Shown: in pieces, positions 18,639 to 26,992 of the stretch
Layout of the letters: every line of letters begins with the position of its first letter
Numbering within the stretch: the stretch's first letter is position 1
Source: Caenispirillum bisanense
GTDB lineage: Bacteria; Pseudomonadota; Alphaproteobacteria; Rhodospirillales; Rhodospirillaceae
Direction: 5' to 3'
DNA: 64,000 nucleotides
Assembly (NCBI RefSeq): GCF_039523075.1
Contig: NZ_BAAAEP010000009.1
Coordinates: forward strand, 27,408-91,407
Program-made: the position numbers and the translations under genes
Notes under the pieces: model-generated
The model's input: only the letters and a program-made list of their open reading frames with translations
Told to the model about the DNA's origin: nothing
The model's database searches: none

Positions 18639-19169
18639 ATGGCTTCGTCCTGGCGCAGTGCTCCCTGGCTTCGGGTTTTCGAGACGCAGCGGCGGCGGCT
18701 GGTGCGGCAGGCGGATGGCATCGTCAAGGATCACGGCCTGGCCGAAGACATCGTGCAGGATGCCTTCCTCCGCCTGGACCGCCGCGGCGACCCTGCCGCC
18801 GCCGGCAGCGGGGCGGTGAAGGATCCGGCGGCGTATCTTCAGCTGGTGGTGCGCAATCTTGCCATTGATGCCTGCCGGCGGTTGGGGCGGGAGCGGGCCT
18901 GGATCGACCAGGGCGACGGGCTGGATGCGGCGGCGCCGGCCGATCAGCCGAACCCGGAGGCAGCCGCCATCGCCCGCGACGACCTGCGCCTGCTGGAGGC
19001 GGCGCTGGCCGAACTGCCGGAGCGCACCCGCGTCGCCCTCACCATGCACCGCTTCGGCGACCACCGGCTGGCCGACATCGCCGCGCACCTTGGCGTTTCG
19101 GTCGGCACCGCCCATGCCCTGGTCACCGACGGGCTGGAGCACTGCCGCCGCCGTCTGGGCCGGTCATGA
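18639..19169 (+). CDS. ECF RNA polymerase sigma factor, FecI-like
   Basis: A 176-residue sigma-70 family protein from the ATG at 18639; a GTG at 18609 is in frame but lies against the operator. Region 2: 'FETQRRRLVRQADGIVKDHGLAEDIVQDAFLRL'. Region 4: 'LAELPERTRVALTMHRFGDHRLADIAAHLGVSVGTAHALVTDGL'. It lies directly upstream of a fecR gene and a TonB receptor with an STN domain, the standard cell-surface signalling set. It should direct transcription of the receptor gene when the receptor senses its ligand. Confidence 0.9.
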   Translation: MASSWRSAPWLRVFETQRRRLVRQADGIVKDHGLAEDIVQDAFLRLDRRGDPAAAGSGAVKDPAAYLQLVVRNLAIDACRRLGRERAWIDQGDGLDAAAPADQPNPEAAAIARDDLRLLEAALAELPERTRVALTMHRFGDHRLADIAAHLGVSVGTAHALVTDGLEHCRRRLGRS

Positions 19170-19263
19170 CGGAGGCCGCCCCATGACCCGCCGCCGGCCC
19201 CGGTTGAAAATCCTGCCCCCGCCAGCGTCTTCCGAGGGAGAGGCCGCGTCGGGAAGGACCCCC

Positions 19264-20217
19264 ATGAGCCAGCACCCCACTTGCCCCGGCCCGGCCCCGA
19301 TGCCGGACACCGCCGCCGCCTGGCAGGTGGCGCTGCGGGAGGCGCCGGACGATGCGGCGCTGCTGGCCGCCCATGTGCGCTGGCTGGCGGCCGACCCGGC
19401 CCACCGGCAGGAGTGGCAGGACATGCAGCGGGTGTGGCGGTTGCTGGGCGAGTCGTCGCTGGCGGCGGCGCCGTCTCCTCAACCACAGCACGGGCCGCCC
19501 CGCCGCTGGCCGCTGGCGGCGGCGCTGGCCATGGCGGCCTGCCTGACGCTGGCGGTGCTCACCCCCGATGCCCTGCTGCACCTGCAGGCCGACGCGGTGA
19601 CGGCTTCCGGCGAGACTCGGCGGCTGGACCTGCCCGACGGCAGCCGCCTGGATCTGGCACCCGACAGCGCCGTCAGCCTCGCCCAGGCCGATGCCCCGAC
19701 GCGGCAGGTGACGCTGCTGCGCGGCACCGCCTTCTTCGAGGTCGCGCCCCAGGCCGGTCGCCCCTTCCAGGTGCGCGCCGGCGAGGTCACCACCACCGTG
19801 CTCGGCACCGCCTTTGAGGTCAGCCGCCAGGGCGACGGCGTGCGGGTGACGGTGGAGCATGGCCGCGTCCGGGTCGCACCGCCCGGCGCAACGGTGGAGT
19901 TGACGGCCGGCGAGGCGGCCACCGCCGACGGGTCCGGCGGCCTCAGCCGCAGCTCCGGCCCGCCGGCCCTGGTGGCCGCCTGGCGGCGCGGTCAGCTGGT
20001 GGTCCGCGACCGGCCGGTGAGCGAGGTGGTGGCTGAACTCGATACCTACATGCCGGGCTGGGTGGTGGTGACCGATGGCGACCTCGGCCGCCGCACCGTC
20101 ACCGGCTTCTTCGACCTCAGCCAGCCGGAGGCGGCGCTGGAGGCGGTTGCCGCTTCCCACGGCGCGGTGGTGCAGCGGGTCACGCCGTGGCTGCGGCTGG
20201 TGAAGCCGGCGGCGTGA
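19264..20217 (+). CDS. FecR-family anti-sigma/sigma-regulator
   Basis: A 317-residue protein from the ATG preceded five bases away by AAGGA; an ATG at 19183 with GGAGG is a second candidate. N-terminal cytoplasmic DUF4880-type region ('AAWQVALREAPDD', 'HVRWLAADPAHRQEWQDMQRVWRLL'), one membrane helix (about 76-96, 'RRWPLAAALAMAACLTLAVL'), then the periplasmic FecR domain ('ETRRLDLPDGSRLDLAPDSAV', 'RGTAFFEVAPQAGRPFQVRA', 'TVLGTAFEVSR'). It relays ligand occupancy of the outer-membrane receptor to the sigma factor. It ends in an STN-like C-terminus ('VTGFFDLSQPEAALEAVAAS'). Confidence 0.92.
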   Translation: MSQHPTCPGPAPMPDTAAAWQVALREAPDDAALLAAHVRWLAADPAHRQEWQDMQRVWRLLGESSLAAAPSPQPQHGPPRRWPLAAALAMAACLTLAVLTPDALLHLQADAVTASGETRRLDLPDGSRLDLAPDSAVSLAQADAPTRQVTLLRGTAFFEVAPQAGRPFQVRAGEVTTTVLGTAFEVSRQGDGVRVTVEHGRVRVAPPGATVELTAGEAATADGSGGLSRSSGPPALVAAWRRGQLVVRDRPVSEVVAELDTYMPGWVVVTDGDLGRRTVTGFFDLSQPEAALEAVAASHGAVVQRVTPWLRLVKPAA

Positions 20218-20292
20218 CAGGCCCGCCGCACGGCGTTTCGAAGAAAATTTGAATCCGCCCTCCCCGCCGTCGTCTCTTGTGGGACAGCCGGT

Positions 20293-20307
20293 AAATGCGT
20301 CGCATTT
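20293..20307 (+). promoter_or_regulatory. Short palindrome upstream of the TonB receptor gene
   Basis: AAATGCG-T-CGCATTT, a perfect 7-bp inverted repeat 47 bases before the receptor ATG. The wider GTAAATGCGTCGCATTTGCA resembles an iron-box operator. It could serve Fur-type control in addition to the ECF sigma factor. Confidence 0.4.
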
Positions 20308-20353
20308 GCAGATGCCACCGGCAGCCATGACAGACGAGCCTGGAGGGTGACGA

Positions 20354-22645
20354 ATGAGGGTTTGGGGCATGGGGATGGCCGCGACGGCGCCGGGCGCCTC
20401 GCTGCGGGTGCTGCTGGTGACCACGGCGCTGACGGCGCCGGCGGCGGCGCTGCTGCCGGCGGCGGCGGTGGCGGCGGCGGCGGAGGATGGCGCGACGGCG
20501 GCGCAGACGGCGCAGGCGGAAGCGCAGCACACCTTCGCCATCCCGCCGCAGCCGCTGGCCGATGCGCTGCCGCTGTTCGGGCAGCAGGCGGGGGTGCAGA
20601 CGTCGGTGCGCGGTGATCTGGTGCGCGACCTGCGTACCGCCGGCGTCAGCGGCCGCATGAGCGCCGAGGCGGCGCTGCAGCGCCTGCTGGCCGGCACCGG
20701 CCTGACCTACCGCTTCACCGCCCCCAATGCGGTGACCATGGAAGCCACCGGCGTCGCGCCGGGCGGCGAGGCGCTGGTGCTGGAGCCGGTGCGGGTGGAG
20801 GGCGCCCTCGCCACCGCCGGCTGGGGCGGGCCGGCCGACGGCGCCGCCAGCATCGCCGTGACGCGCGAGGACCTGGAGCGGCGCAATCCGGCCACCATGA
20901 AGGACGTCTTCGCCGGCGAGTCCGGCGTGTCCGTCGGCGGCGCGCTGCCGCTCAGCCAGAAGGTCTATGTCAACGGCATCGAGGAGACCAACCTCGCCGT
21001 GCAGATCGACGGCGCCCGCCAGAACAACAAGGTGTTCCACCACAGCGGCACCAACCTCATCGACCCCAGCCTGCTGAAGGCGGTGCGCATTGACCCCGGC
21101 GTCGCCCCGGCCGATGCCGGCCCCGGTGCGCTCGGCGGTGCCATCAGCTATGAAACCGTCGATGTCGGCGACCTGCTGGCGCCCGGCCGCTCCCTCGGCG
21201 GCTTCGTCACCGGCAGCTACGCAACCAACGGCGACACCGTAACCGCCGGCACCGCCGCCTATGGCCGCGCCGCCGGGTTCGAGGTGCTGGGCTACGTCAA
21301 CCGCGCCGTCGGCGACGACTACAAGGGCGGCCACGGCCGCGAGGTGGCCGGCAGCGGCGCCGACATGATCTCCGGCCTTGCCAAGGTCGCCTACCACAGC
21401 GACGGCGGCCACCGCCTGGAAGTCTCGGCGGAGCGGGTGAACGACGCCGCCAACCGCCCCTACCGCGCCAACCTGGGGGCCATCACCAACCGGCCGGAAC
21501 CGGCGGTGCGCAAGTACGACATGGACCGCCGCACCGTCGCCCTCACCTACAGCACGCCCGACGCCACCGGCCTGTGGGATCCGCGGGTGGTGCTGTCCTA
21601 CAGCGTCACCGACGTGGAGGTGCCGGAGCCCTTCGACAGCACCGGCCGCACCGGCACCCTGGCCGGCCGCATCGAGAACAGCTTCAACCTGAGCGCCGAT
21701 GACAGCATCACCGCCGGCATCGACTTCTACAACGACCGCGCCCGCTATTTCGACGCCACCGACGACCTGGACGAAAACGCCCGCAACGTCGGCGCCTACG
21801 CCCAGGCGCGGCTGCAGCCGCTGGACCCGCTCACCCTTTCCTTCGGCCTGCGCGGCGACCGCCAGTGGTTCGAGGGCGTGGACGGCACCGACATCAGCAA
21901 CACCGGCCTCAGCGGCAACGTCTCCGCCGCCCTGCAGGTGACCGAGCACATCCGCCTCAACGCCGGCTATTCCAACGTCTGGGGCGGCATCGCCCTGGCG
22001 GAGAACTACATCCTCAACCCGCGCTGGCGGTACGACCCCGACATGAAGGGCGTGCGGGCGCAGAACTACACCACCGGGGTCGAAGCCGCCTACAACGGCA
22101 TCACCGCCTCCGCCCGCCTGTTCCGCAGCGACTTCAGCAACGCCCGCGACGAAAGCTTCCGCGGCGGCCCCTCGCTGACCACCGACTTCGAGACCTACGG
22201 CTACTCCCTCGGCCTCGGCTACACCTGGGGGCCGGGTTTCGTGCGCGCCAGCTACACCGACAGCACCATCAAGGTGAACGGCAATGCCGCGGATTCCGAC
22301 GTCACCCAGTACCTGGGGGCGCCGCTCGGCCGCATCATCGCGCTGGAGGCGGCGCATAGCTTCGAGGCCATCGGGGTGACGGTGGGCGGCAGCATCGAGG
22401 CGGCGCTGAAGAACACCGACACCGTCGGCGCCGGCGGCCGCGCCCTGCCGGCCTACGAGGTGGTGAACCTGCACGCCGACTACGTGCCGGACTTCGCCCC
22501 CTACCTGACCCTGCGCGCCGAAGCCAACAACATCTTCGACGAGGACTACGCCGACCGCGCCACCTACGGCCAGGACTTCACCAACGTCGACCCGCTGCGC
22601 GAGCCGGGACGGTCGTTCCTGCTGAAAGCCAAGGCGACGTTCTGA
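20354..22645 (+). CDS. TonB-dependent outer-membrane receptor with STN signalling domain
   Basis: A 763-residue receptor from the ATG after TGGAGGG. Signal peptide to about residue 45; STN domain about 56-125 ('TFAIPPQPLADALPLFGQQA', 'SGRMSAEAALQRLLAGTGLTY'); TonB plug about 155-270 ('VYVNGIEETNLAVQIDGARQ', 'VRIDPGVAPADAGPGALGGA'); then a 22-strand-type barrel ending in the aromatic 'LLKAKATF'. The plug wording 'FHHSGTNLIDPSLLKAV' is closest to hemoglobin/transferrin/heme-type receptors, so heme or a related iron complex is a likely ligand. A siderophore is not excluded. The STN domain fits the upstream sigma/FecR pair. Confidence 0.92.
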   Translation: MRVWGMGMAATAPGASLRVLLVTTALTAPAAALLPAAAVAAAAEDGATAAQTAQAEAQHTFAIPPQPLADALPLFGQQAGVQTSVRGDLVRDLRTAGVSGRMSAEAALQRLLAGTGLTYRFTAPNAVTMEATGVAPGGEALVLEPVRVEGALATAGWGGPADGAASIAVTREDLERRNPATMKDVFAGESGVSVGGALPLSQKVYVNGIEETNLAVQIDGARQNNKVFHHSGTNLIDPSLLKAVRIDPGVAPADAGPGALGGAISYETVDVGDLLAPGRSLGGFVTGSYATNGDTVTAGTAAYGRAAGFEVLGYVNRAVGDDYKGGHGREVAGSGADMISGLAKVAYHSDGGHRLEVSAERVNDAANRPYRANLGAITNRPEPAVRKYDMDRRTVALTYSTPDATGLWDPRVVLSYSVTDVEVPEPFDSTGRTGTLAGRIENSFNLSADDSITAGIDFYNDRARYFDATDDLDENARNVGAYAQARLQPLDPLTLSFGLRGDRQWFEGVDGTDISNTGLSGNVSAALQVTEHIRLNAGYSNVWGGIALAENYILNPRWRYDPDMKGVRAQNYTTGVEAAYNGITASARLFRSDFSNARDESFRGGPSLTTDFETYGYSLGLGYTWGPGFVRASYTDSTIKVNGNAADSDVTQYLGAPLGRIIALEAAHSFEAIGVTVGGSIEAALKNTDTVGAGGRALPAYEVVNLHADYVPDFAPYLTLRAEANNIFDEDYADRATYGQDFTNVDPLREPGRSFLLKAKATF

Positions 22646-22715
22646 GAGGCCACCTTTTCTTTGACCGGGCTCGGCGGGTCTGCTTTCCTCCCGAGGTAAA
22701 CTGAGGAGACCGCCG

Positions 22716-23270
22716 GTGCCCACGATCATGACCATCGGTTACGAAGGCGCCAGCCTTTCCGACTTCATTGCCACACTACAGACGTCCGCTGTAGAGGTGG
22801 TCGTCGACATCCGTGAACTGGCAATTTCCCGTCGGAAAGGTTTCTCCAAGAAAGCCCTTTCGTCAGCACTCTTGGAGGCTGGGCTTCGTTATCTCCACCT
22901 TCCCGAATTGGGCGACCCCAAGGCCGGGCGCGAGGCTGCTCGCGCGGGGCATCAAGACGAGTTCAGGCGCATCTACTCGGCCCACCTTGAATGCGATGCC
23001 GCCCAAGCGGGATTGGTCGCGGTCGCCGAAATGCTTCCTTCCCACGCCGTCTGCCTGCTCTGCTACGAGCGAGAGCCACTCCATTGCCACCGATCTTTGG
23101 TTGCGGCTGCACTTTCAGATATCTTACCACTTCGGGTAAGGCACCTGGGGGTGAAGAATAGACTTGGACGAACAGACGCGGTCAGGACGCGAGAAAGTGC
23201 TGGTGCTCGTGAAGGCATTGCCTCACGACAGCCGTATCGGAGAGACGGTGTGCTGCGCGGGGGTCACTGA
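22716..23270 (+). CDS. DUF488 domain-containing protein
   Basis: A 184-residue protein from a GTG with TGAGGAG seven bases upstream. It carries the DUF488 signature: 'TIMTIGYEGASLSDFIATLQ', 'VVVDIRELAISRRKGFSK', 'LHLPELGDPK' and the C-terminal 'LLCYEREPLHCHRSLVA', with the conserved Cys-x-Glu and Cys-His-Arg. The ~30 residues after 'VRHLGV' are basic and unlike the family. They read through the start of the next gene (107-base overlap), so the natural end may be near 23150, with an extra G in the run GGGGG (23147-23152 area) extending it. GC is visibly lower than in neighbours. Confidence 0.8.
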   Translation: MPTIMTIGYEGASLSDFIATLQTSAVEVVVDIRELAISRRKGFSKKALSSALLEAGLRYLHLPELGDPKAGREAARAGHQDEFRRIYSAHLECDAAQAGLVAVAEMLPSHAVCLLCYEREPLHCHRSLVAAALSDILPLRVRHLGVKNRLGRTDAVRTRESAGAREGIASRQPYRRDGVLRGGH

Positions 23271-23924
23271 AGACCGCCAATGGCGCCGTCAATTCCCCAT
23301 ACGTTTCCGCCACCTGAAAGACAGCAAATTTTCGCGCTGGCAGTGGATCGAGTACGACTGGCGCAGGCCCAGCGATGACCATCGTCCTGAAAGCCGCCGC
23401 GTGGATGAAGACAGCATCAAGGTTTCAGAAACCATGCCCGAGCGGGAGCGCGCACGCTTCCTTGCTCCCATCCTCGTGGGCGGCCCGAAAGAGGCAGCCG
23501 CCAAAGGGAAGAGCTTAACACTGGTGCGACCAGAAAATGTGGAGCTTCGGTGCCGACGGAAGCCACCAGAACAAATCGAGGCGGAACGCCGAAGCTTTCT
23601 CACGCCGCAGCCCAGCATTCATTATTCGACGAAGAGCTGAAGGCGCTTTCTCCTTGCCCTTACGACTTCAGTTTTCGCTACCGCTCCGCTGATGGGGTAC
23701 ACCAACACAGTTGCGCGGACTGGGAGACGGCCGCCATGTACTGGCGGTTTGAGAGAAAACACGGAGAAGAAGAGGCTGTCCGTCGAATTCAGAACATCTT
23801 TGGAAATGAGTACCCGGAGAAGGGCATGGCGTTCGCACTGGGCACCCATTCCCGATACCCTGCTTCATGGCTGCTGATTGGCGTATTGCGTCTCGATCGA
23901 ATCAGCCAACTCTCGCTCTTCTGA
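23164..23924 (+). pseudogene. Frameshifted DUF488-associated conserved protein
   Basis: Two overlapping frames appear to be one gene of about 250 residues. Frame 1 (from TTG 23164) gives 'VLVLVKALPHDSRIGETVCCAGVT', 'RFRHLKDSKFSRWQWIEYDW' and runs to a stop at 23640. The other frame carries 'HSLFDEELKALSPCPYDFSF', 'CADWETAAMYWRFERKHGEE' and 'FALGTHSRYPASWLLIGVLRL' and ends at 23924. A known family that accompanies DUF488 genes contains both halves in one chain, in this order. A single lost base between about 23590 and 23615 would restore it. It could be a real inactivating mutation or a draft-sequence error. No canonical slippery heptamer is visible. Function unknown. Confidence 0.7.
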
Positions 23925-23974
23925 CGCGCGAAGATAGCTGGCCGCCTACGCACGAAGCAGGCTCCTACCCCCTT

Positions 23975-24008
23975 TGACACCGCCCTCCCCCATGGAGGCG
24001 CGGTGTCA
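23975..24008 (+). promoter_or_regulatory. Strong hairpin before the GrlR-like gene
   Basis: TGACACCGC (23975-23983) pairs with GCGGTGTCA (24000-24008), extended inward by CCTCC/GGAGG (23984-23988 / 23994-23998). The 14-bp stem sits 51 bases after the frameshifted gene and 45 before the next ATG. It lacks a T-run, so it may be an operator or RNA structure rather than a terminator. Confidence 0.5.
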
Positions 24009-24052
24009 TTCGGACTAGACTTCATGCGAAACCAAAGGGGGAGAGCCCGAAC

Positions 24053-24472
24053 ATGAGTGAACCGGCACGCCAGACAGAACGTCCGGACATCCTGCCGCTG
24101 CCCGCCGTCGATGCCGCCGTCGAAGGCTTCTGGATCGTCAGGGTGGAGAAGGACGGCGCCGCCCAGGCCACCGGCGCCACGCTGACCCTGGACCGTGGCC
24201 ACCTTACCGGCGGCGACGACAGTTACTACTACCTTGGAACGTACCGCACCGCCGCCGACGGCGCCCTGGTGCTGGACATCGACGCCACCCGCTACGCCGG
24301 CGACCCGGCGCCGGCCCTGGACGACCTGCACGACATGGTGTTCCTGCGCCTCACCCTGTGGCCGCAGGCCGGCGGCGGGGCGCCGACCTGGGCGGGGGAG
24401 GTCGTCGACCGCGTCGACGAGGACGCGACGCCGGTGCCGGCGGTTGCCCGCCGGGTGGCCTCCTGGCGCTGA
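24053..24472 (+). CDS. GrlR-like regulatory protein
   Basis: A 139-residue cytosolic protein with GGGGGAG before the ATG. The central part, 'VEGFWIVRVEKDG...LTLDRGHLTGGDDSYYYLGTY', matches the GrlR family (T3SS negative regulator and relatives), whose hallmark is the 'GGDxSYYYxGxY' beta-barrel turn. Homologs occur in many alphaproteobacteria without a LEE-type pathogenicity island. No type III secretion genes are in this window. The partner and role here are unknown. Confidence 0.6.
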   Translation: MSEPARQTERPDILPLPAVDAAVEGFWIVRVEKDGAAQATGATLTLDRGHLTGGDDSYYYLGTYRTAADGALVLDIDATRYAGDPAPALDDLHDMVFLRLTLWPQAGGGAPTWAGEVVDRVDEDATPVPAVARRVASWR

Positions 24473-24496
24473 TCCGCCGCGGCGCGGGGGCTGGCG

Positions 24497-25231
24497 TCAG
24501 CGCCAGCCCTCGGCCACCTCGGCCTGGATCACCTGGGCGGTGGCGGTGAAGTCGGGGGAGGCCAGCTCGACGAAGGTGCCGGTGATGGCCTCCGGCGGCG
24601 GCAGCGTCTCGGGGTTCTCGCCGGGGTAGGCCTGCGACCGCATGCGGGTGCGGACGCGGCCAGGATCGACCAGGTTGGCGCGCACCGCCGACACGTTCTC
24701 CACCTCGTGCGCCCAGGTCTTCACCAGCACCTCCAGCGCCGCCTTGGCGGCGGCATAGGGGCCCCAGTAGGGACGCCCGTCGGCCTGCGCCACGCCGCTG
24801 GTGACGAAGATGGCGCGGCCGGCGTCAGAGGCGCGCAGCAGCGGGTCGAGGCTGCGGATCAGCCGCCAGTTGGCGGTGACGTTGGTGGCCATGACCTCGT
24901 CGAACTGCTTGATGCCGACATGGCCGAGCGGCGCCAGCATGCCGAGCGAGCCGGCATTGCCCACCAGCACGTCCAGCCGCCCGAAGCGCTGGAACAGGGC
25001 GGCGCCCATCTGGTCGATCTTGTCGCCGTCGCGCAGGTTCTCCGCCACCAGGATGGCGTTGCGGCCGGTGCGGGCCTTGATCGCGTCGTCCAGTTCCTCC
25101 AGCGCGCCCTTGGTGCGGGCCACCGCGATCACCGTCGCCCCTTCCTCGGCGAAGCGCAGGGCGACGGCGCGGCCGATGCCGCGCGACGCGCCGGTGACGA
25201 GGGCGATACGGTCCTGCAGGCGTCCGGTCAT
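24497..25231 (-). CDS. Short-chain dehydrogenase/reductase
   Basis: A 244-residue classical SDR. Cofactor motif 'VTGASRGIGRAVALRFAEEG' (about residues 12-31), 'DVLVGNAGSLGMLAPL', catalytic Ser in 'IFVTSGVAQADGRPYWGPYAAAK', with Tyr and Lys spaced YxxxK. The basic residue after 'VIAVAR' suggests NADP(H). Alphaproteobacteria often carry this SDR next to purF, as here (94 bases downstream of it, same strand). Substrate unknown. Confidence 0.9.
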   Translation of the reverse strand: MTGRLQDRIALVTGASRGIGRAVALRFAEEGATVIAVARTKGALEELDDAIKARTGRNAILVAENLRDGDKIDQMGAALFQRFGRLDVLVGNAGSLGMLAPLGHVGIKQFDEVMATNVTANWRLIRSLDPLLRASDAGRAIFVTSGVAQADGRPYWGPYAAAKAALEVLVKTWAHEVENVSAVRANLVDPGRVRTRMRSQAYPGENPETLPPPEAITGTFVELASPDFTATAQVIQAEVAEGWR

Positions 25232-25325
25232 GGCGGGAGATCAGTCCTTTCAGCGGGAGAAGGTCCGGGCGCCACGGGACGCCCGGACCGGCAGGTCGGA
25301 AACAGGATGGAAGCGGCGGCCGCCC

Positions 25326-26822
25326 CTAGCCCAGCTTTTCCTGCAGCAGGCTAAGCTGCTGCGAGGTGCAGGCGGTGTCATTGCGGTCCGTCAACGGCAG
25401 GAAATAGTCGCCGGTGAAGCAGGCGTCGCAGAAGGTCGGGTTGCCCATGTCGCGGCCGGCCTCGCCGACGGCGCGATAGAGGCCGTCCAGCGAGATGAAG
25501 GCCAGGCTGTCGACCCCCAGCAGCTTTTCCATCTCGGCCAGATTGTGCTGCGCCGCCAGCAGGTTGTCGCGGTCGGGCGTGTCGATGCCGAAGAAGCAGG
25601 GGTAGGTGGTGGGCGGCGAGGAGATGCGCATGTGCACCTCGGTCGCGCCGGCCTGGCGCACCATCTGCACGATCTTCTTCGACGTCGTGCCGCGCACGAT
25701 GCTGTCGTCCACCAGCACCACCCGCTTGCCCTCCAGGAAGGCGCGGTTGGCGTTGTGCTTGCGCTTGACGCCCAGGTCGCGGGTGCGCTGGGTCGGCTGG
25801 ATGAAGGTGCGGCCGACGTAGTGGTTGCGGATGATGCCGAATTCGAATGGCACCCCCGACTCGGCGGCAAAGCCCAGCGCCGCTGGCACGCCGGAGTCGG
25901 GCACCGGCACGATGACGTCGGCCGGCACCCCGCTTTCACGCGCCAGTTCCTCGCCGATGCGCTTGCGCACATGGTAGACGCTGGTGCCCTCGACGTTGGA
26001 GTCGGGGCGGGCGAAGTAGATGTATTCGAAGATGCAGAAGCGGCTCTGCACCGGCACGAAGGGCTTCACGCTGCGCACGCCGTCGCGGTCGATGATGACC
26101 AGCTCGCCCGGCTGCACGTCGCGCACGTACTCCGCCCCCATGATGTCCAGCGCGCAGGTTTCCGACGCCAGGATGTGGGCGCCGTCCAGGCTGCCGAGCA
26201 CCAGCGGGCGGATGCCATACGGGTCGCGGATGCCGTACATGGCGGTGGTGGTCAGGGCGATGAGCGAATAGGCGCCTTCCACCTTGCGCAGGGCATCGAC
26301 CAGCCGGTCCTCGACGGTGATGTAGTCGGACCGCGCCACCAGCTGCAGCACCACCTCGGTATCGGAGGTGGAGGAGAAGATGCAGCCCTTCTGCACCAGC
26401 TGCCGGCGGAGGGTGACGGCGTTGGTCAGGTTGCCGTTATGGCACAGGCCGAGCCCGCCGAAGGCAAGGTCGGCATAGAACGGCTGGACGTTGCGCAGCG
26501 CCTTGTCGCCGGAGGTGGAATAGCGGTTGTGGCCGATGGCCATGGGGCCGACCAGCCGGTTCATCACCTCTTCGGACTTGAAGTTCTCCGACACGTGGCC
26601 GAGGCCGCGGTGGCTGTGGAAGGAGAAGCCGTCGCACGACACCACGCCCGCCGCCTCCTGGCCGCGGTGCTGCAGGGCGTGCAGGCCGAGCACCGCATGG
26701 CTGGCGGCATCCGGGTCGCCGAAGATGCCGACGACGCCGCATTCCTCCTTCGGCTTGTCGTCATCGTCCTCGTCGCGAAGATGGGCCGCCGGCCCGAAGG
26801 CGAAAGGATTGGTGGTCAGCAT
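25326..26822 (-). CDS. purF: Amidophosphoribosyltransferase
   Basis: A 498-residue enzyme for the first committed step of purine synthesis: PRPP + glutamine to phosphoribosylamine. The preferred start gives MLTTNPFAFGP; a GTG at 26882 that overlaps the cvpA stop is possible. A 27-residue propeptide precedes the nucleophile Cys in 'KEECGVVGIFG'. The PRPP site is 'VVLVDDSIVRGTTS'. Cys residues in 'TTYPCFFGIDTP' and 'FCDACFTGDYF' match the Fe-S-containing B. subtilis-type enzyme. It follows the remnant of cvpA, the usual partner. Confidence 0.97.
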   Translation of the reverse strand: MLTTNPFAFGPAAHLRDEDDDDKPKEECGVVGIFGDPDAASHAVLGLHALQHRGQEAAGVVSCDGFSFHSHRGLGHVSENFKSEEVMNRLVGPMAIGHNRYSTSGDKALRNVQPFYADLAFGGLGLCHNGNLTNAVTLRRQLVQKGCIFSSTSDTEVVLQLVARSDYITVEDRLVDALRKVEGAYSLIALTTTAMYGIRDPYGIRPLVLGSLDGAHILASETCALDIMGAEYVRDVQPGELVIIDRDGVRSVKPFVPVQSRFCIFEYIYFARPDSNVEGTSVYHVRKRIGEELARESGVPADVIVPVPDSGVPAALGFAAESGVPFEFGIIRNHYVGRTFIQPTQRTRDLGVKRKHNANRAFLEGKRVVLVDDSIVRGTTSKKIVQMVRQAGATEVHMRISSPPTTYPCFFGIDTPDRDNLLAAQHNLAEMEKLLGVDSLAFISLDGLYRAVGEAGRDMGNPTFCDACFTGDYFLPLTDRNDTACTSQQLSLLQEKLG

Positions 26823-26878
26823 CGAAGGCCGAAGCTCCTGCGTGGGCGATGGGCATCCAGGGGTGGGATGCGGGTCGG

Positions 26879-26974
26879 TCACTGGGTGGTCTCGAACAGC
26901 CGGTCGAGGGTCTTGCGCTCGTCGTCGGCATAGCCGGCACGGCCCGCCGGGGCCGCCGCCGGGGCGGGGGCGGC
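26879..26974 (-). pseudogene. cvpA: cvpA 3' fragment (colicin V production family), interrupted
   Basis: The last ~31 codons of an open frame run into purF, ending 'GYADDERKTLDRLFETTQ' after a Pro/Ala-rich stretch. That ending and the position 57 bases before purF are typical of alphaproteobacterial CvpA, an inner-membrane protein. All upstream CvpA sequence, including every membrane segment, is missing: the frame runs into a G10C8 run at 26975-26992 and then into an unrelated plus-strand gene. This is therefore a severed gene end, not a complete CDS. Confidence 0.7.
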
Positions 26975-26992
26975 GGGGGGGGGGCCCCCCCC
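26975..26992. other. G10C8 palindromic junction
   Basis: Ten G followed by eight C; the central 16 bases are a perfect palindrome. To the left is the truncated cvpA end, to the right a gene lacking its 5' part. See the finding at this position: a likely artificial contig join. Confidence 0.75.

Noticed and set aside
23580..23640. Programmed -1 frameshift in the DUF488-associated gene
   Set aside because: No X-XXY-YYZ slippery heptamer or clear downstream stem; a single-base indel is simpler.
24053..24472. Evidence of a type III secretion island from the GrlR-like gene
   Set aside because: No secretion, chaperone or effector gene nearby; the family occurs widely without T3SS.
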